Of a DNA stretch of 64,000 nt, positions 10,646-22,189 are shown in pieces; position 1 is the first letter of the stretch; the number at the start of each line of letters is the position of its first letter. The stretch comes from Tretioscincus oriximinensis. Its lineage: Eukaryota > Chordata > Lepidosauria > Squamata > Gymnophthalmidae. The DNA lies in contig JAJVDF010000194.1 in assembly GCA_022410635.1 (NCBI GenBank), forward strand, positions 1,218,576 to 1,282,575, read 5' to 3'. The notes beneath the pieces were generated by a model. It was not told the DNA's origin, searched no databases, and saw only the letters and a list, made by a program, of their open reading frames with translations. The translations under genes were made by a program, and so were the position numbers.

Positions 10646-12081
10646 ACTTTCTCTCTCTCACACACACAGCCATCATGGAGGGCAGAAAGAAACCTTCAGC
10701 TCATGATTGTGGTGCCCCTTTAACTACCTTAGATATAACTACAGCAGATAAATAACAAATACAATTTTACCACAGGTCTTGTGCAAAAGCCGCTTGCTAC
10801 ATTATTTACAATTCCCCCTCACACACACTTTCTTTGTTTTCAGTTATGTATTCTTCTCAGTGCAGCCATTTTCCCTAGTGCTGTAGCTCAAAGAAGCTGT
10901 TGATGATTGTTGGCTTCCAATGAATCTTTATTTGCAAGAAAAAGGTCTAACTTTCCAACTATATAACACTACTGGGGGAGGGGGAGAGGGAGAGGGAATA
11001 AAGTTCTTTGTTTTAATTTCCCTTCTCTCTTCAACTCTCTTCAAGAAAAGTTTTGTCCCTGTTGATTTCTTATTTTTCAATCTAGGAAGATTAACCCTTT
11101 CCAGGACCTTTTATACTCTTTTCTCAGTGTCAGCCTAAAGAGCCGTGTCAGTACATTATCAACTGGATTTGTAACTGGTAAATTGATAGCAGATAGAGTC
11201 CCATATCTGCTGGCTGAGAAGTCCTGTGATAAGCCCTGTATTATCTCATGGTGATCTGTTGGATTATCAAACCTCCACAGTTTGACATCACATATAGCTC
11301 CTGTTGACACTTTTTTCAAACAGGCTCAGCACTTCTTCACTACTAAGAGTTGTTGTCTCTACACTCAGGATCCTTCTTCTCAAGCAGTGCTACCTTTTCC
11401 CCACCAGATCCCTACAATGCTGTTGATATTTCCTTTCTTTACAGACATTTTATCATCAAAGGCTGCCTTGGACATGTATCTGGCTCAGACACTCTCTTTG
11501 ATAATCAAGAGTAAAATGGCTTATTAGAGAAAGAGATGGTTGACTGCGTAGAACCCTAAACAATTTTATTTGTGGTCTTGCTTATTTATTCAATTTTCTA
11601 TTTGTTCTTGTAAAGCATTATAAGAGTCTGTAATTGCACACCGAAGACTACACAGTCTCTCTTAATTTAGTCAGCCATATCTTTGCACTAGACCCTTGAA
11701 GTTCTTGAAGTTCAAGACCTAAACCTGCATGCTTAATTAAGCAGTTGAACTGTTTGCTGAATTAATAACTCCTGTTGTTGTTTGTAACAAAATTCCCCTA
11801 GAGCTACCAGTGCAATCAAGAGTTTATGAAGAATGTACAGCATTTGACTTTTTTATGTGAAGAACATCCATATTCACTGATTATGTTCATATTCATATTC
11901 ATAATTATGTATCTCTATTCTGAAGTAACAAAGAACTATTTAATATAATATTATTGGTGATGTTGGTGGAGAAATCATATTTAAAATATAAGCCGTGATA
12001 TGGAAACAGATGATCCCCTGGCATTGAAACAAGATAGACTTCTCAAACCATACTAACTGGCTTAAAACCATTAATATAGTG
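10646..12081. other. no gene; GA-rich stretch at 10972-10999
   Basis: AT-rich sequence outside the LINE. A short (CACA)n run lies near 10657-10668 and a GGGGGAGGGGGAGAGGGAGA-type purine run lies at 10972-10999. No supported coding exon was seen. Confidence 0.5.
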
Positions 12082-12084
12082 TAA

Positions 12085-12740
12085 GGCTACGTTCACATAG
12101 CGAGCTAAAACCCGAAATAAATTTATATTTTGGAATATAGCAAATGCCTATCCCTTCACACCACGAAATTATATTCTGGAATATACAAAGGCGTGTCTGT
12201 TCACACGTATACATGAATTCACGTGATACGCAGCTAGCCAGCCCAACAGAGCTGATCAGCCGGCTGCGTGTCATGAGAAGCCTTTTCCTTTTCCTGCTTT
12301 TGGGGGCTTCTGCCTGGAGATCGGCTTTGCAAAAGGAAGAGGAACAAAACCACCTCTTCCCCTCAGCCGATCTATTTGACAGCAGGCAGAGTTGATCTGC
12401 AGGGAATTCAGCTGAAAGAGGGGAGATGCTGCGTTCTGCTGGCCCCATCCATACGGAGCCTAGGTCTGGGTAATGTTTTGGGACATTTGGGGACATTTTG
12501 GCATGTGGCATTTTGGCCAAGGTCTGAATGGGAGAGGAAGGGAATTGGCTATGAGGTGACGGAGGTTGGCTGCGAGGTTTAGGACGTTCTCCGCAATTAT
12601 TCCTGATTATTCGAGCAATAAATATTGTGGAATAAATGGCCTTTATTGCAGAAGTTTTACTCATACACGCTTAACATGTGCGACATGACCTTCAAAATGG
12701 CGCTATAACTGAGGCATAAAATAGTTGTGTGGACGCACCC
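12085..12740. mobile_element. non-autonomous DNA transposon, family B, copy 1 (long form)
   Basis: The left end is GGCTACGTTCACATAGCGAG, and the right end is the reverse complement of GGGTGCGTCCACACAAC. A TAA target duplication sits on both sides (12082-12084 and 12741-12743). Inside the left end the near-palindrome TATATTCTGGAATATA recurs. Inside the right end are the AATAAATGGC..TTTATTG block and an ACGCTTAACATGTG block, both shared with the 28-kb and 40-kb copies. The 656-bp length includes a GC-rich middle absent from the short copies. It encodes no transposase; the 197-codon minus-strand open frame lacks transposase motifs. The 3-bp duplication suggests PIF/Harbinger, but this is provisional. 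Confidence 0.72.
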
Positions 12741-12743
12741 TAA

Positions 12744-15700
12744 ACATAGAATTCATATAAGAATGAGGGAGGAAAAGTTTGTTGATTTTCAACATATGGG
12801 CAATTTAAATATCTTATAGTACCATTTAGTGTAATATCTGGGCTGTGGTTTTCTATAATTTTATTAATTATGCCTTTGAAATCATATTATTGATGTTTGG
12901 TATGGCCATTTCTGTCCAATCTATACTTAGAAAACACAAATGACTAAGCTTTTCAAATGTGAATTCTGTCCGAACAATTATTTTATTTTTTGGGGAATAT
13001 TCTATTTCTGATCAAAGTATTGAAATAGGAACAGTCTTAGATTGGGAGTCCAAATGGGAAGAAATGCAAAATAAACTGTTTTCCAATATTTTAGTTAGCC
13101 ATAGAATGTCAGACAACTTTTGAAGATTTAAAATTCTTATTCAAACATGACATAGTGCTAAAGCACGCTGACCCTATCAATTATTCACAGTACATTTGTG
13201 ACTTCAGTGCTGAAATTGGATAGGAGAATGTTACTTAGAGTAATTCAGAAACCAGGGAACTTTTCCCCTGTACATTTGTTTCATGCTAATTAACCCCTGC
13301 AGAATGGAATTATTTGATATGGAAATATGAGTTATTTTATGCAAAAGGCTTTCTCACTAAAGATAGTTCCTTGAAGTGTGGACAGATAACAAGAATTTGT
13401 ATGTCCTGAAAAGACCTCCCAATATTTTCTTGTACCAACTGTGATAACCAAGGTTTTCCACTGACTTGCAGTGTATCATTATGCTGGGGAGATAGAAATA
13501 TATGAAGTTCTGATCAGAACTTTCCTTTGATCCCCAGAAGCCTCAGTTTGATAAAGTATTGACTAAAATGTGNTTCGGGAAACTCATATGAAAGTTTTCA
13601 ACTGCAGCCTTATCCCTTGTAGAAATGAGTGTGGATTACCACTATTTAATGAAGGTTTGTGGTTTGCTTTTAGTTGGCAAATGAAAGAGAACCATGACTG
13701 GTAGGTACTGGCATCTTCTCGGCATAACTTTGTGAATGAAGATCTATTGGGGATAGTTGTCTGTACCTGTAGCAGGCTTGCTGGTGGCTAATAAACCTAA
13801 TAAGGGATAAGCAAGACCAGGCACATCAACTGCAGAGGAAGGTCTTATCTGAACATAGCTATTGTATCCTAGTTCAGGATATCCTGGTTGTATCCTGTAT
13901 CTGCTGTACTTTGTCCTCATGGCTAGCCCTGTGGGTATTCTCGAAGGAGGAGACAGCATTGAAGATGGTATGTCTTCAACCCCCTGTTATTCGCTACTAG
14001 GGCAGACCACTGACGGTGGTTGATATGACAGACAGCAAGAGATTTCTTGAGGCAGTTGTTATACCTCTTCTTTGGAACCCATTTATCATTATGACCAGTG
14101 GCTAGTTCACCATATAGTGCTATCTCTATGAGTAAATCTTGTATCTAGTAACTATGAATATGTATCTTAACAAATGAAAAAGGTCCATGATTGATAGGTA
14201 CTGACATCAGTGGCAAGATAAAAGGCAGGCAAAGAGGAACTGAAAATCAAGTACCATCAAAAGTCCAACACTTTTGCTCCTTTCTTCATTATCACATCCT
14301 CTTCCCAAAGTTGCTATGTACTGTGCAAGGAGTACGCAAGGCCATACTAAGCTTGAGCACAAATTCATTGTGCAGGGACAACAGAGGAGAGAGGTACGGG
14401 AAATCCCCTGCATCAAATGCCTTCATGATACATGCACAACAACATCTGTATTTTCAATTTGCCATTTATTTTGCATATTTTTTAAATTTTGTTTTTGGAT
14501 TTGTATCCTTGTTAATAAACCCACTCAAACTCACTCACTTGAAGCACCAATACCGCAGCTTGGTTGGCCCTGATTTGTAATAATGAAAGAGTAATGCCTG
14601 CATTTGTCCTCGTGTAAAATCTTATTCACAAACTAAACCACATTCAGTAAATACAATCTTTTTTTGTAGCCTGAAGACAGCTTCTCTGCAATTATTTGAC
14701 ATTTATGTTGATTCAAAAAATGTGAAGCTGTCTGCAAAATGCTGAAAGGAAAGGGCATGTTTATGAACTTTAATGAGCAATATGAATACTTCTCTGATTC
14801 TATTAACTGCAGATTTATATATTCTGAACGTGCTTGCATGTTAAAATTTGGATGTAGGTGATACTTTTTATCTGAAAGGGAAAAATAAAAAGAGAAGATT
14901 TAGAACAAACCATAAACCTTTATGCATTTTTTATGCAAAAACTACATAGCGTTTAAATATTATTTACACTTTATTTTAAACACAACACAAGTGATGCTAT
15001 AGTTGAATAATGAGGATCCTCAGAAGGTAGAAAATTGGTTTTGAGGAAAACACAACGCTCAACTAACAAAAAACATTTTGCTCCAGAAATAATGCTGTGA
15101 AAACCACGTACGGGGGAAGGGAATGTTGAGAAGGGAATGAATAATTGTCTATCTATTATTAATCATAATAATTCATTAAAATATAATATATCCAGTGCAA
15201 TAACCTACATTGAATATACCAATATAATAATCTAATACTTGTAATATTTGGTTAATATTGCCAGATTCCAAAGAAGTAGCTAATTCTGGGTTCAGGATAT
15301 TCAGAAAAGGTGTTTTGTAGCACCTTAGAAACTTATTATGAAAATGATTGACAGTGCACAATTTTCATACATAAGCGTATTTCAAATGCAGTATTAGCCA
15401 ATAATAAAAAATTTAATGCTCTTACATACAGACACTGAATTATATGAGCAAATAAAATCCATTCTATTTTCATGTATATGTGGGACTAAAACCATTAGAT
15501 CCAGAATAAATATGGCAACATGTAATTGACTTTGACTAATCACTAAAAATTAAGTAGAGATCACAGAAAACTAGGAACTCCTTTCACAACATCAGTTTCA
15601 GATGCTTAAAAAAATACAAAAGGCAATGAAAACCATGCCTATATTATTGCCAATAAAACTACAAAGTTAAAAAACCCTGTTTTTAATTCTTTAAGAGGTA

Positions 15701-15988
15701 GAGCTGCACCCTTTCCATGGATCCAGTACTTGAATAAGGTGCTGGAAAGAGCAGGCTTACTTAAAAGAAAGCTGAATATCAGGACCACTGAGACAAACCC
15801 CTAAAAAGTTGTCTTGATCTTCCAGTAGGGTCTGATGTCATCAGCTACAATATTTCCTAGAAAGACTTTGAGGACTTAGGTTTGGAAGCATGAGATTTTT
15901 TTAAAAAATTAAAAAAGGGATTCTTCAGGGATTGATCTCATTTCATATTATTTTTGACATTTAAGTGAAGCTGCTTGAAGAAGTCATC
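12744..15988. other. no confirmed gene; one unexplained open frame and a 39-bp imperfect repeat
   Basis: Mostly AT-rich. A minus-strand frame at 13744-13959 is proline- and tyrosine-rich (for example YSRYRIQPGYPELGYNSYV) and is discussed in the findings. The stretches 13678-13716 and 14173-14211 resemble each other (AAATGAAA..CCATGA..TAGGTACTG). A TTAATAAACC motif near 14512 could be a polyadenylation signal. Nothing here reaches gene-level support. Confidence 0.4.
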
Positions 15989-15991
15989 AGA

Positions 15992-16330
15992 GGCTGTGTG
16001 CACATGGTGTTTTTCTACCTCATTTGTAGCGCAATCAGGCTTTTCAGTAGTCGACATGCAATAAATGACGTTTTTCCTGGAATAAATTATTGTTCAGATA
16101 TTCAGACATCATTCTTGAGAACCCCCGTACTCTTGCAACTCTATACCTGTGTACAAATTATACGTGAGATATTAAAAAACAGTCACAAACGCAGCAGTTG
16201 TTTCTATCGATGTTACGGAACTGTGGGCATTGGTCATGGAATATACATGTTTTGTTTGCATGGACATGCGATCGCTATATTCTGGATTATAGTATTGTAG
16301 TGGTTTTTAAGTCACTGTGTACACCTAGCC
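15992..16330. mobile_element. non-autonomous DNA transposon, family B, copy 2 (short form)
   Basis: The left end is GGCTGTGTGCACATG and the right end is the reverse complement of GGCTAGGTGTACACAG. An AGA target duplication is present at 15989-15991 and 16331-16333. It contains the family blocks CAATAAATGACG, GGAATAAATTATTG, ATGGAATATACA and TATATTCTGGATTATAG. At 339 bp it is the shortest copy. The open frames across it (15965-16425) are incidental. Confidence 0.75.
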
Positions 16331-16333
16331 AGA

Positions 16334-17106
16334 GAATGCAATCAATATATGCTGCTGACAACCAGTTCTTGGGTGATTTCTACTGTTGCACATACACTTC
16401 TGAACTGCTTTTAACCTGTTTATGACAGGAAATGACTTGGAAGGGTTTGGAACTCTTCAGGAAAGCTGCAGTATATTGCACATATGGATAATTATATCAG
16501 CAATCTGCTTGTTAATGTCTGATATTTAATAGGTAGCTGTGAAAAAGTCTGATATGTTAATTTTATTACATTGAGTTTTATCTTAGTTTTAAAATTTGCT
16601 AATTGTATCTATTCTTTGAACTTTATCATTCTGACCACAGCATATAGTTTTGATATTTATGTGTGTTGCAGTATACACAATACAATTTTGAGAAGCCTGG
16701 AAAATGACAAAATTTAGAATAATGGATATATTAATGTAAAACTTCCATTTTTAAAAATCTATCAACAGGATTATAAGATCTTGTTTTAATTTATTTGTCT
16801 TGTAAGTAGTATTTAAAATTTTGTAAATCGCTATGTCCATAATATTTCTTCCTTTTATACAGTAAATCCTGTTTGATTATTATCGATCTAATTCAAAATT
16901 ATTAATATCTTTCAGCAATAATTCCAGCTAAGAGTTTTACATTATAAGTATATAAAAATTTACGGTATTTTTTAAACTGCATGTATTTTATAGCTCTGAT
17001 TTGAGCTAAGGTAGAGAAGGGGGGCATCCCTGCCTTCTTTGTATGGTGAGAAATAAATTTTCTCCTGCCTTCAATGTTGCAGGCCAGAGAGATTTGTTTG
17101 GGACAT
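16334..17106. other. no gene or recognisable repeat
   Basis: AT-rich sequence with no element ends or coding signal. Confidence 0.5.
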
Positions 17107-17235
17107 TATAAGAACACAAAAGAGCCATGTTGAATTGGGCCATAGCCCATTTAGTAGCTATTGATACACTTGGCTACCATCACTTCTTCTGGAAGTAAAT
17201 CATGTAGACCAATGACCCTCTGAAATGGTCCATTT
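17107..17235 (-). mobile_element. CR1 LINE 3' end remnant
   Basis: On the minus strand it carries the CR1 terminal region: the GGTCATTGG..TACATGATTTACTTCC block, then GGGCTATGGCCCAATTC, and a TGTGTTCTTAT-like end at 17107. It matches the better copy at 20.1-20.3 kb but with many substitutions. Most of the 3' untranslated region is deleted, as in that copy. Confidence 0.75.
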
Positions 17236-17509
17236 CTGAAGCTGTTGAAGCCCAGCAAGATGGGCTCGGGATAGCTGGAGTGGCCTAAATGCTATCTGCA
17301 TGGTAGAGAATTGAAATGTACAAAGCCAAGGAGCATTTTGAGCACTTCCAGATAGGCCATGCAGATAGGTTATTTGAGATTTGTGATCATGATTACTGCA
17401 TGACCCAAATTAATAACGTGGAAGCTACAAATGCCTGTATTACTATTTGGCTTTAATATTGAAGTAATTCTAGATTATTTTCAGAAGAGAAGAATATTGC
17501 TGTCATGTA

Positions 17510-18320
17510 TAATTTCATTAGAAACTGCTTACATAGGTAGAACTAATATCCTTGAATTTCTCACAGAAATAGCTCATAAAACCATCAACTCCTGAGGCTT
17601 TATTAGGTTTACTTCTCTTGACAGCTTTTCTAAGTTCATTCTCAGTGATAGCTTTATTTAAATATAATTTATGACATCTTCCTTTATTTTTGGAAATCTC
17701 ACTAAAGAAACTCTGAATTTCTAATTTATTCCTTTGCAAGTTTCCTGGAAATGTTCTTTACAATACTTGTTTAAATCATATATGATTTGTTTATCATTTT
17801 TAGCTCTTGTAAGGGAATTTCTTTGTTTTCTTTTTAAATCTATGAACTAACAGGTTAGTTACTGATCTTAATATTTTGTTACTGAACTTAAATTTTTCCT
17901 GGGTGTACTATATTAATATCTGAGCATATTCTACTTCCAGTTTTTTTAATTTTTTCCTATTTAGATATTCCTGTACTTCAAAGTACTATTGTTTATATTA
18001 CACTCCTTCCTTTTTATTATTACCTTTTCACCCTGTAATTTTTTGAAGTATTTTATCTCAAATTTTTGTTTTGGATATCATCTGACACTTTTTGTTAAGA
18101 AAAAAGTACAGTATGTCCCTTACATAGGCTGACCAGATGACCCCTTTGGGGGAGGGGTTTGAAAACCTGGTTTTGGGGTGCCTCCCAGTTTTTTCTGAAA
18201 AATTTTATTTCAAAAAAATATTTTTTTGGGAGGCACTCAAAAAACGGGTATTCAACCACCACCACCCAAAAGGGTTTATCTGGTCAGCCTACCCTTAGCA
18301 ACCTATTAATAAATAATAGA
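17510..18320 (-). pseudogene. L1 LINE ORF2 fragment
   Basis: The minus-strand frame 17518-17739 reads KAITENELRKAVKRSKPNKA, then SGVDGF and FCEKFKD. This is the L1 ORF2 region where the finger block (the family's ITxxEIxxAIK) leads into GPDGFxxEFYKKFK. The lysine-rich stretch upstream to about 18100 fits the preceding linker. It is broken by stops and by the hAT-like element at 18125-18291. The catalytic FADD region is absent. Confidence 0.7.
18125..18291. mobile_element. hAT-like MITE, 167 bp
   Basis: Inverted ends: the left TAGGCTGACCAGATGACCCC faces a right end whose reverse complement is TAGGCTGACCAGATAAACCC. The flanks are CCCTTACA (18117-18124) and CCCTTAGC (18292-18299), a plausible 8-bp duplication with two changes. 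The inside is a long imperfect hairpin rich in T and A runs. It has no coding content. It sits within the L1 fragment, so it inserted after that copy. Confidence 0.72.
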
Positions 18321-18379
18321 TTTAAGATTAAGGCTCTTGTAAATGTAATTTTAGTAAGACAAACCATTGTACCTGTGTA

Positions 18380-20118
18380 ACACAAGTTGAAGATATATGA
18401 TTTATATTTGTTGCTCTTATATTTTGGGCAATATCAGGGTTGTCAGGCAGAATGTGTGTTATGCAATTGTCATTACTACTACTAATAAAATGTGCATCAC
18501 TGAGTCCAACATTTCGAGGTTTGCCAACCAATGACAGGATTCAAAACTTTGCACTCATATGTACTTATAGCAATAGTGCCATAGACCATGGAAAGGGCAG
18601 CCTCTGGCACCCAGACCAAACTTTCCACTGCTGCACTGCAGCCAGCAGCCCTTACAAGTAAAGATGGATTGGATCATGGTGCATACAGCCCGCCCCCCTG
18701 TTCGGCCAGCTTGGTCATCCCAGGGACGCAGGCAGGGTCATCTGAGAGAGCTGCAGCAGTCAGCCGGTGGTTTACCCAGGATGAGAGCCACCCAGGAGTG
18801 GCTGTGCACAAGGATGTTGCCACATTGGATGCCAAGCACAATTTCTTTGGCCAGCGATCAGATAATCTTCATCTCTAATCTGTTATATGAATATTTGTCA
18901 ATTAGAAAACAGATTAGCTACCTCTAGTAATGTTATAGGATCTCACAGGATAGATCCTTAAATGTTATTACTTTCTAGATAGATTCTGATGCTTTTATTC
19001 TAAAGATGAAAGGTTCTAAATCCTATTTCCAGTCTTGAGAAACTGCAAGGTCCTCTTTTCCCTCATCTGCTTTTGCACTATCTGGGAACTGTAAAAAACA
19101 TGGAAATCAGTGGAGAGAAAAAATATAATCAGTATAATAAATTGAACTATTGGAGCATATTGGCTGAAGTGAAGCATGTACAATGCATTTGGAAATTATA
19201 TCATTTAATCCAAGCATGAACATTTTTATGCATTTTGGGAAGATGGTTGACCAACATTTGACTGAACACAGAATGTTACCTGGAAGATTGATAGGAATTC
19301 CTAAAGTTGTTACTTCCAGGTAGGTGCCATTGCGGATTGACATATCAAGCATGAAGAAGTTTGGGAAGGAGTAATGGAACTGAGAAGACATTTCTGGCTA
19401 TTGGGATCTCGTTGGAAAGGAGAGAACATTGTGATCATTCACATGTGCTTGTATAGTTGCTCCTCCAGATATATCTCCACACTGTATAAAGTGAAAAATA
19501 AATACAATGTTTTAACCCCACCTCCAATAAAAAGGATAGCTGCTCCTCATGAGTAGACCATGAAATCCCCGTGGTTGACTGCAATAGAAATGAGAAGCTT
19601 CAGAGTTATAAGCATTGACCTCCATCGGCATGCATTGTGGTGCCTTTTTATGCCACAACCAGTGGACGTACAGTAGAATTTATTTGGAGGCATGTACAAC
19701 ATAGATGAGGCATTGTATTGGGGCTACTAGTCTGGTTATCATATCTTGCAGTCTCAGATTTTAACTCGCACTATATCAACTGACTATGCTACCTATCCCT
19801 AGACAGATGGTGGTTTCCGTCGTTAGCCAAAATGAATCACTTCCAACATATTCAGATGTTGAGTCACATAGAACATTTAGTGCAGTTGTCTGCTTTGCCT
19901 AGTATGGTAGTTGATGTTCATTTTTTACTAAGTGTTTGCCATTGAACAGCATCCTAATAGAAGGTTACTTGACTTCTGACCTAAATAACCCTAGCAAACA
20001 AAAGCTGACTCTGTATAAAATAGCCAGCTTCTCAGTTCAACAGCCATTAGGGCATTTGGTCTCCTACTTCCTTGGAAATTCTCCCCCCTGCAATATTCAC
20101 CTATTGAAAACTCACCAT
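18380..20118. other. no gene; GC-richer block at 18590-18860
   Basis: The 18590-18860 stretch is GC-richer than its surroundings and open in two frames on the plus strand. It has no recognised domain, splice context or inverted ends. It may be an old repeat. The remainder is AT-rich and featureless. Confidence 0.4.
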
Positions 20119-21315
20119 GTTAACATAAGAACATAAGAAGAGCCATACTGGATCAGGCCACAGCCCATCCATAAACCTGTCTCGTCCTGTCTTGAAACTA
20201 TCCAAGCTGTTAGCTACCACTACCTCTTCAGGAAGTAAATTCCACAGGCCGATGACCCTCTGGGTGAAAAAATGCTTTCCTTTGTGTGTTCTCACTTTTC
20301 TACCCAACAGTTTTAAGGAGTGCCCTCTGGTCCTTGTGTTGTGTGATAGAGAAAACATTTTTTCTCTATTCACCCTGTCGATCCCATGCATGATTTTGTA
20401 CACTTCAATCAGATCACCCCTCAAATGTCTCATTTCAAGGCTGAAGAGGCCCAGACCTTGCAGCCTTGCTTCGTAAGGGAGGTGCTCCAGACCCTTGATC
20501 ATTTTTGTTGCCCTTTTCTGCACCTTCTCCAGTTCCAAAATATCCCTCTTGAGATGTGGTGACCAGAATTGAACACAGTATTCCAAATGTGGCCTCACCA
20601 CAGATTTATAAAGAGGCAAAACAACATTTGCTGACTTATTTTCAATTCCTTTCCTAATTATCCCCAACATGGAATTTGCCTTTTTCGCGGCTGCTGCACA
20701 CTGGGTTGACATTTTCATTGAATTGTCCACTAACACCCCAAGATCCTTTTCTTGCTCGGTCACAGAAAGCTTGGTTCCCATCAGGTGGTAGGAGTAGTTT
20801 GAGTTCTTTGCCCCAATATGTATGACCTTGCACTTGCTTAAGTTGAAGTGCATTTGCCACTTTGATGCCCACTCACCCAATTTCAATAAATCACTCTGGA
20901 GTGCCTTACAATCATTTTCAGTTTTCACTACCCTGAACAGTTTAGTGTCGTGAGCAAACTTGGCTACTTCACTATTTACCTCGGCATCCAGATCATTTAT
21001 AAATATATTGAAAAGCAAGGGTCCCAGTACAGATCCCTGGGGTACCCCACTTCTTACCTCTTTCCATTTAATACTACCCTCTGTTTTCTATCTTTTATCC
21101 AGTTTCCAATCCAGGACAAAGTCTGTCCTCTTATACCATGAGTATGGAGCTTTTTTAGAAGCCTTTGATGAGGGACTTTATCAAAAGCCTTCTGAAAATC
21201 TAGATAGACAATATCAACTGGATCCCCTTTATCTACATGTTTGTTAACACTCTCAAAGAATTCTAGCAAGTTGGTAAGTCATGATTTATCTTTGCTGAAG
21301 CCATGCTGAGTTTCA
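20119..21315 (-). mobile_element. CR1 LINE, 5'-truncated, young but defective
   Basis: A minus-strand CR1 covering the reverse-transcriptase core to the 3' end (TTCTTATGTTCTTATGTT near 20119-20140). It is truncated 5' near 21315, just inside a HGF..K..LTNLLEFF region. It is close to the 45-kb copy over the shared 3' coding part. It lacks 188 bp of 3' untranslated sequence that the 45-kb copy keeps between TTTATGGA and TGGGCTGTGG. Confidence 0.93.
20134..21269 (-). pseudogene. CR1 reverse transcriptase, frameshifted, catalytic box FAHD
   Basis: The first part (21269-21054) reads VDIVYLDFQKAFDKVPHQRL, the standard CR1 block 1/2 region. A frameshift lies between about 21054 and 21018. The second part reads LFNIFINDL, then the box FAHDTKLF where the family has FADDTKLF: the codon at 20950-20952 is CAC (His) instead of an Asp codon. 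Then VRPHLEYCVQFWSPHLKRD, MRHLRGDLIEVYKIMHGIDR and the C-terminal LWNLLPEEVV. Loss of a catalytic Asp plus the frameshift make it inactive. Confidence 0.9.
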
Positions 21316-22017
21316 TTTTTTCTACAGCAGAGATGGTAACCTCGTGTGCTTTTAAACGATGCTGAGCTTACAACTCAATTACCCAATGCAAGTATGATCA
21401 ACAATAAGGAATAATGGAAGTTGTAGTTCAGCAGAAGCTGAAAGGGCTTTAAAGTGATAGAGGAGAACTCTTCTACTGTCCTGTGACAGCCCTTCAGATA
21501 TTTAAAGAGTGCTCATATTTTTATGTAATTTTTTTTCTGCCAGAATGCTTGACATAACATATCCTCATGGAGTTCAAAACTCACTGAAAACTTTAGGATG
21601 GAAAATGAGCTGTTGTATTGTCTGAGCCAATATATTAAGTGGAATAGACGGTTCTTAGATAGCTATTCTGTATTCAAAACTGTGAGAAGCACAAAAGTGC
21701 AAAGCAAAGATGGATTAGACATAATTTTATTTTAACTGTTCAGTGAGGCCGAATAAAGATACCTTCATTGTGGCTTAAAAATACTTAGATGTCTAAGGCC
21801 ATCCTGAAATGCCAATTAAAATTCAAGTTTATACACATTCCCTAAGTGGAACAGGGGAATATTGTTTATAATGAAAATTAAAAATTCCATTCTTTGATCA
21901 TCACGTTTCTTATTTATCCCTGTTTCTAGCTTTCAGCAGAAAGTTTTCACATACCTGTGAAAAAACTGACCAATAATTACTCCCTCCCATTTTCTTCCTT
22001 TCCCATAAAGAGATGTG
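21316..22017. other. no gene or recognisable repeat
   Basis: AT-rich sequence. The ACAACTCAATTACCCAATGC region near 21370-21440 may be an old element end, but nothing decisive is visible. Confidence 0.4.
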
Positions 22018-22030
22018 CATTAAAAGTGAT

Positions 22031-22152
22031 CTGAAGAAGTAGACGTGTCTACGAAAGCTTATGCCACCCACTTTCCTCCTGTTAGTCTCAACGTGCTACT
22101 AGCCCCTTTGCTGGACTTTCTACTGGACTAACACGGCTATTTCTCTGAAATT
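22031..22152 (+). mobile_element. 122-bp Penelope-like element end copy with hammerhead-like hairpin
   Basis: A discrete insertion flanked by a perfect 13-bp duplication CATTAAAAGTGAT (22018-22030 and 22153-22165). It begins exactly at CTGAAGAAG. Next is a perfect 6-bp hairpin GTAGAC-GT-GTCTAC (22039-22052), GAAA (22053-22056) and a small GC-TTAT-GC stem-loop. The rest is the conserved GTTAGTCTC..GTGCTACTAG block and the end ACTAACACGGCTATTTC. The same unit occurs at 49140, 55151, 57530 (beside a PLE reverse transcriptase) and 63498. The PLE assignment rests on that neighbour and on recalled reptile PLE ends. Confidence 0.72.
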
Positions 22153-22189
22153 CATTAAAAGTGATGTTCAGTTTGAATTAAAATTACAG

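Noticed and set aside
10063..10755. Plus-strand open frames opposite the L2 reverse transcriptase
   Set aside because: Shadows of the minus-strand coding sequence; no motifs of their own.
12071..12664. 197-codon minus-strand open frame in the 12-kb element
   Set aside because: It lies within a non-autonomous element, shows no transposase motifs, and is not conserved in the other long copies.
18588..18927. Overlapping 87-96 codon open frames in a GC-richer block
   Set aside because: No domain, no splice support, and two frames are equally open, as expected from composition alone.
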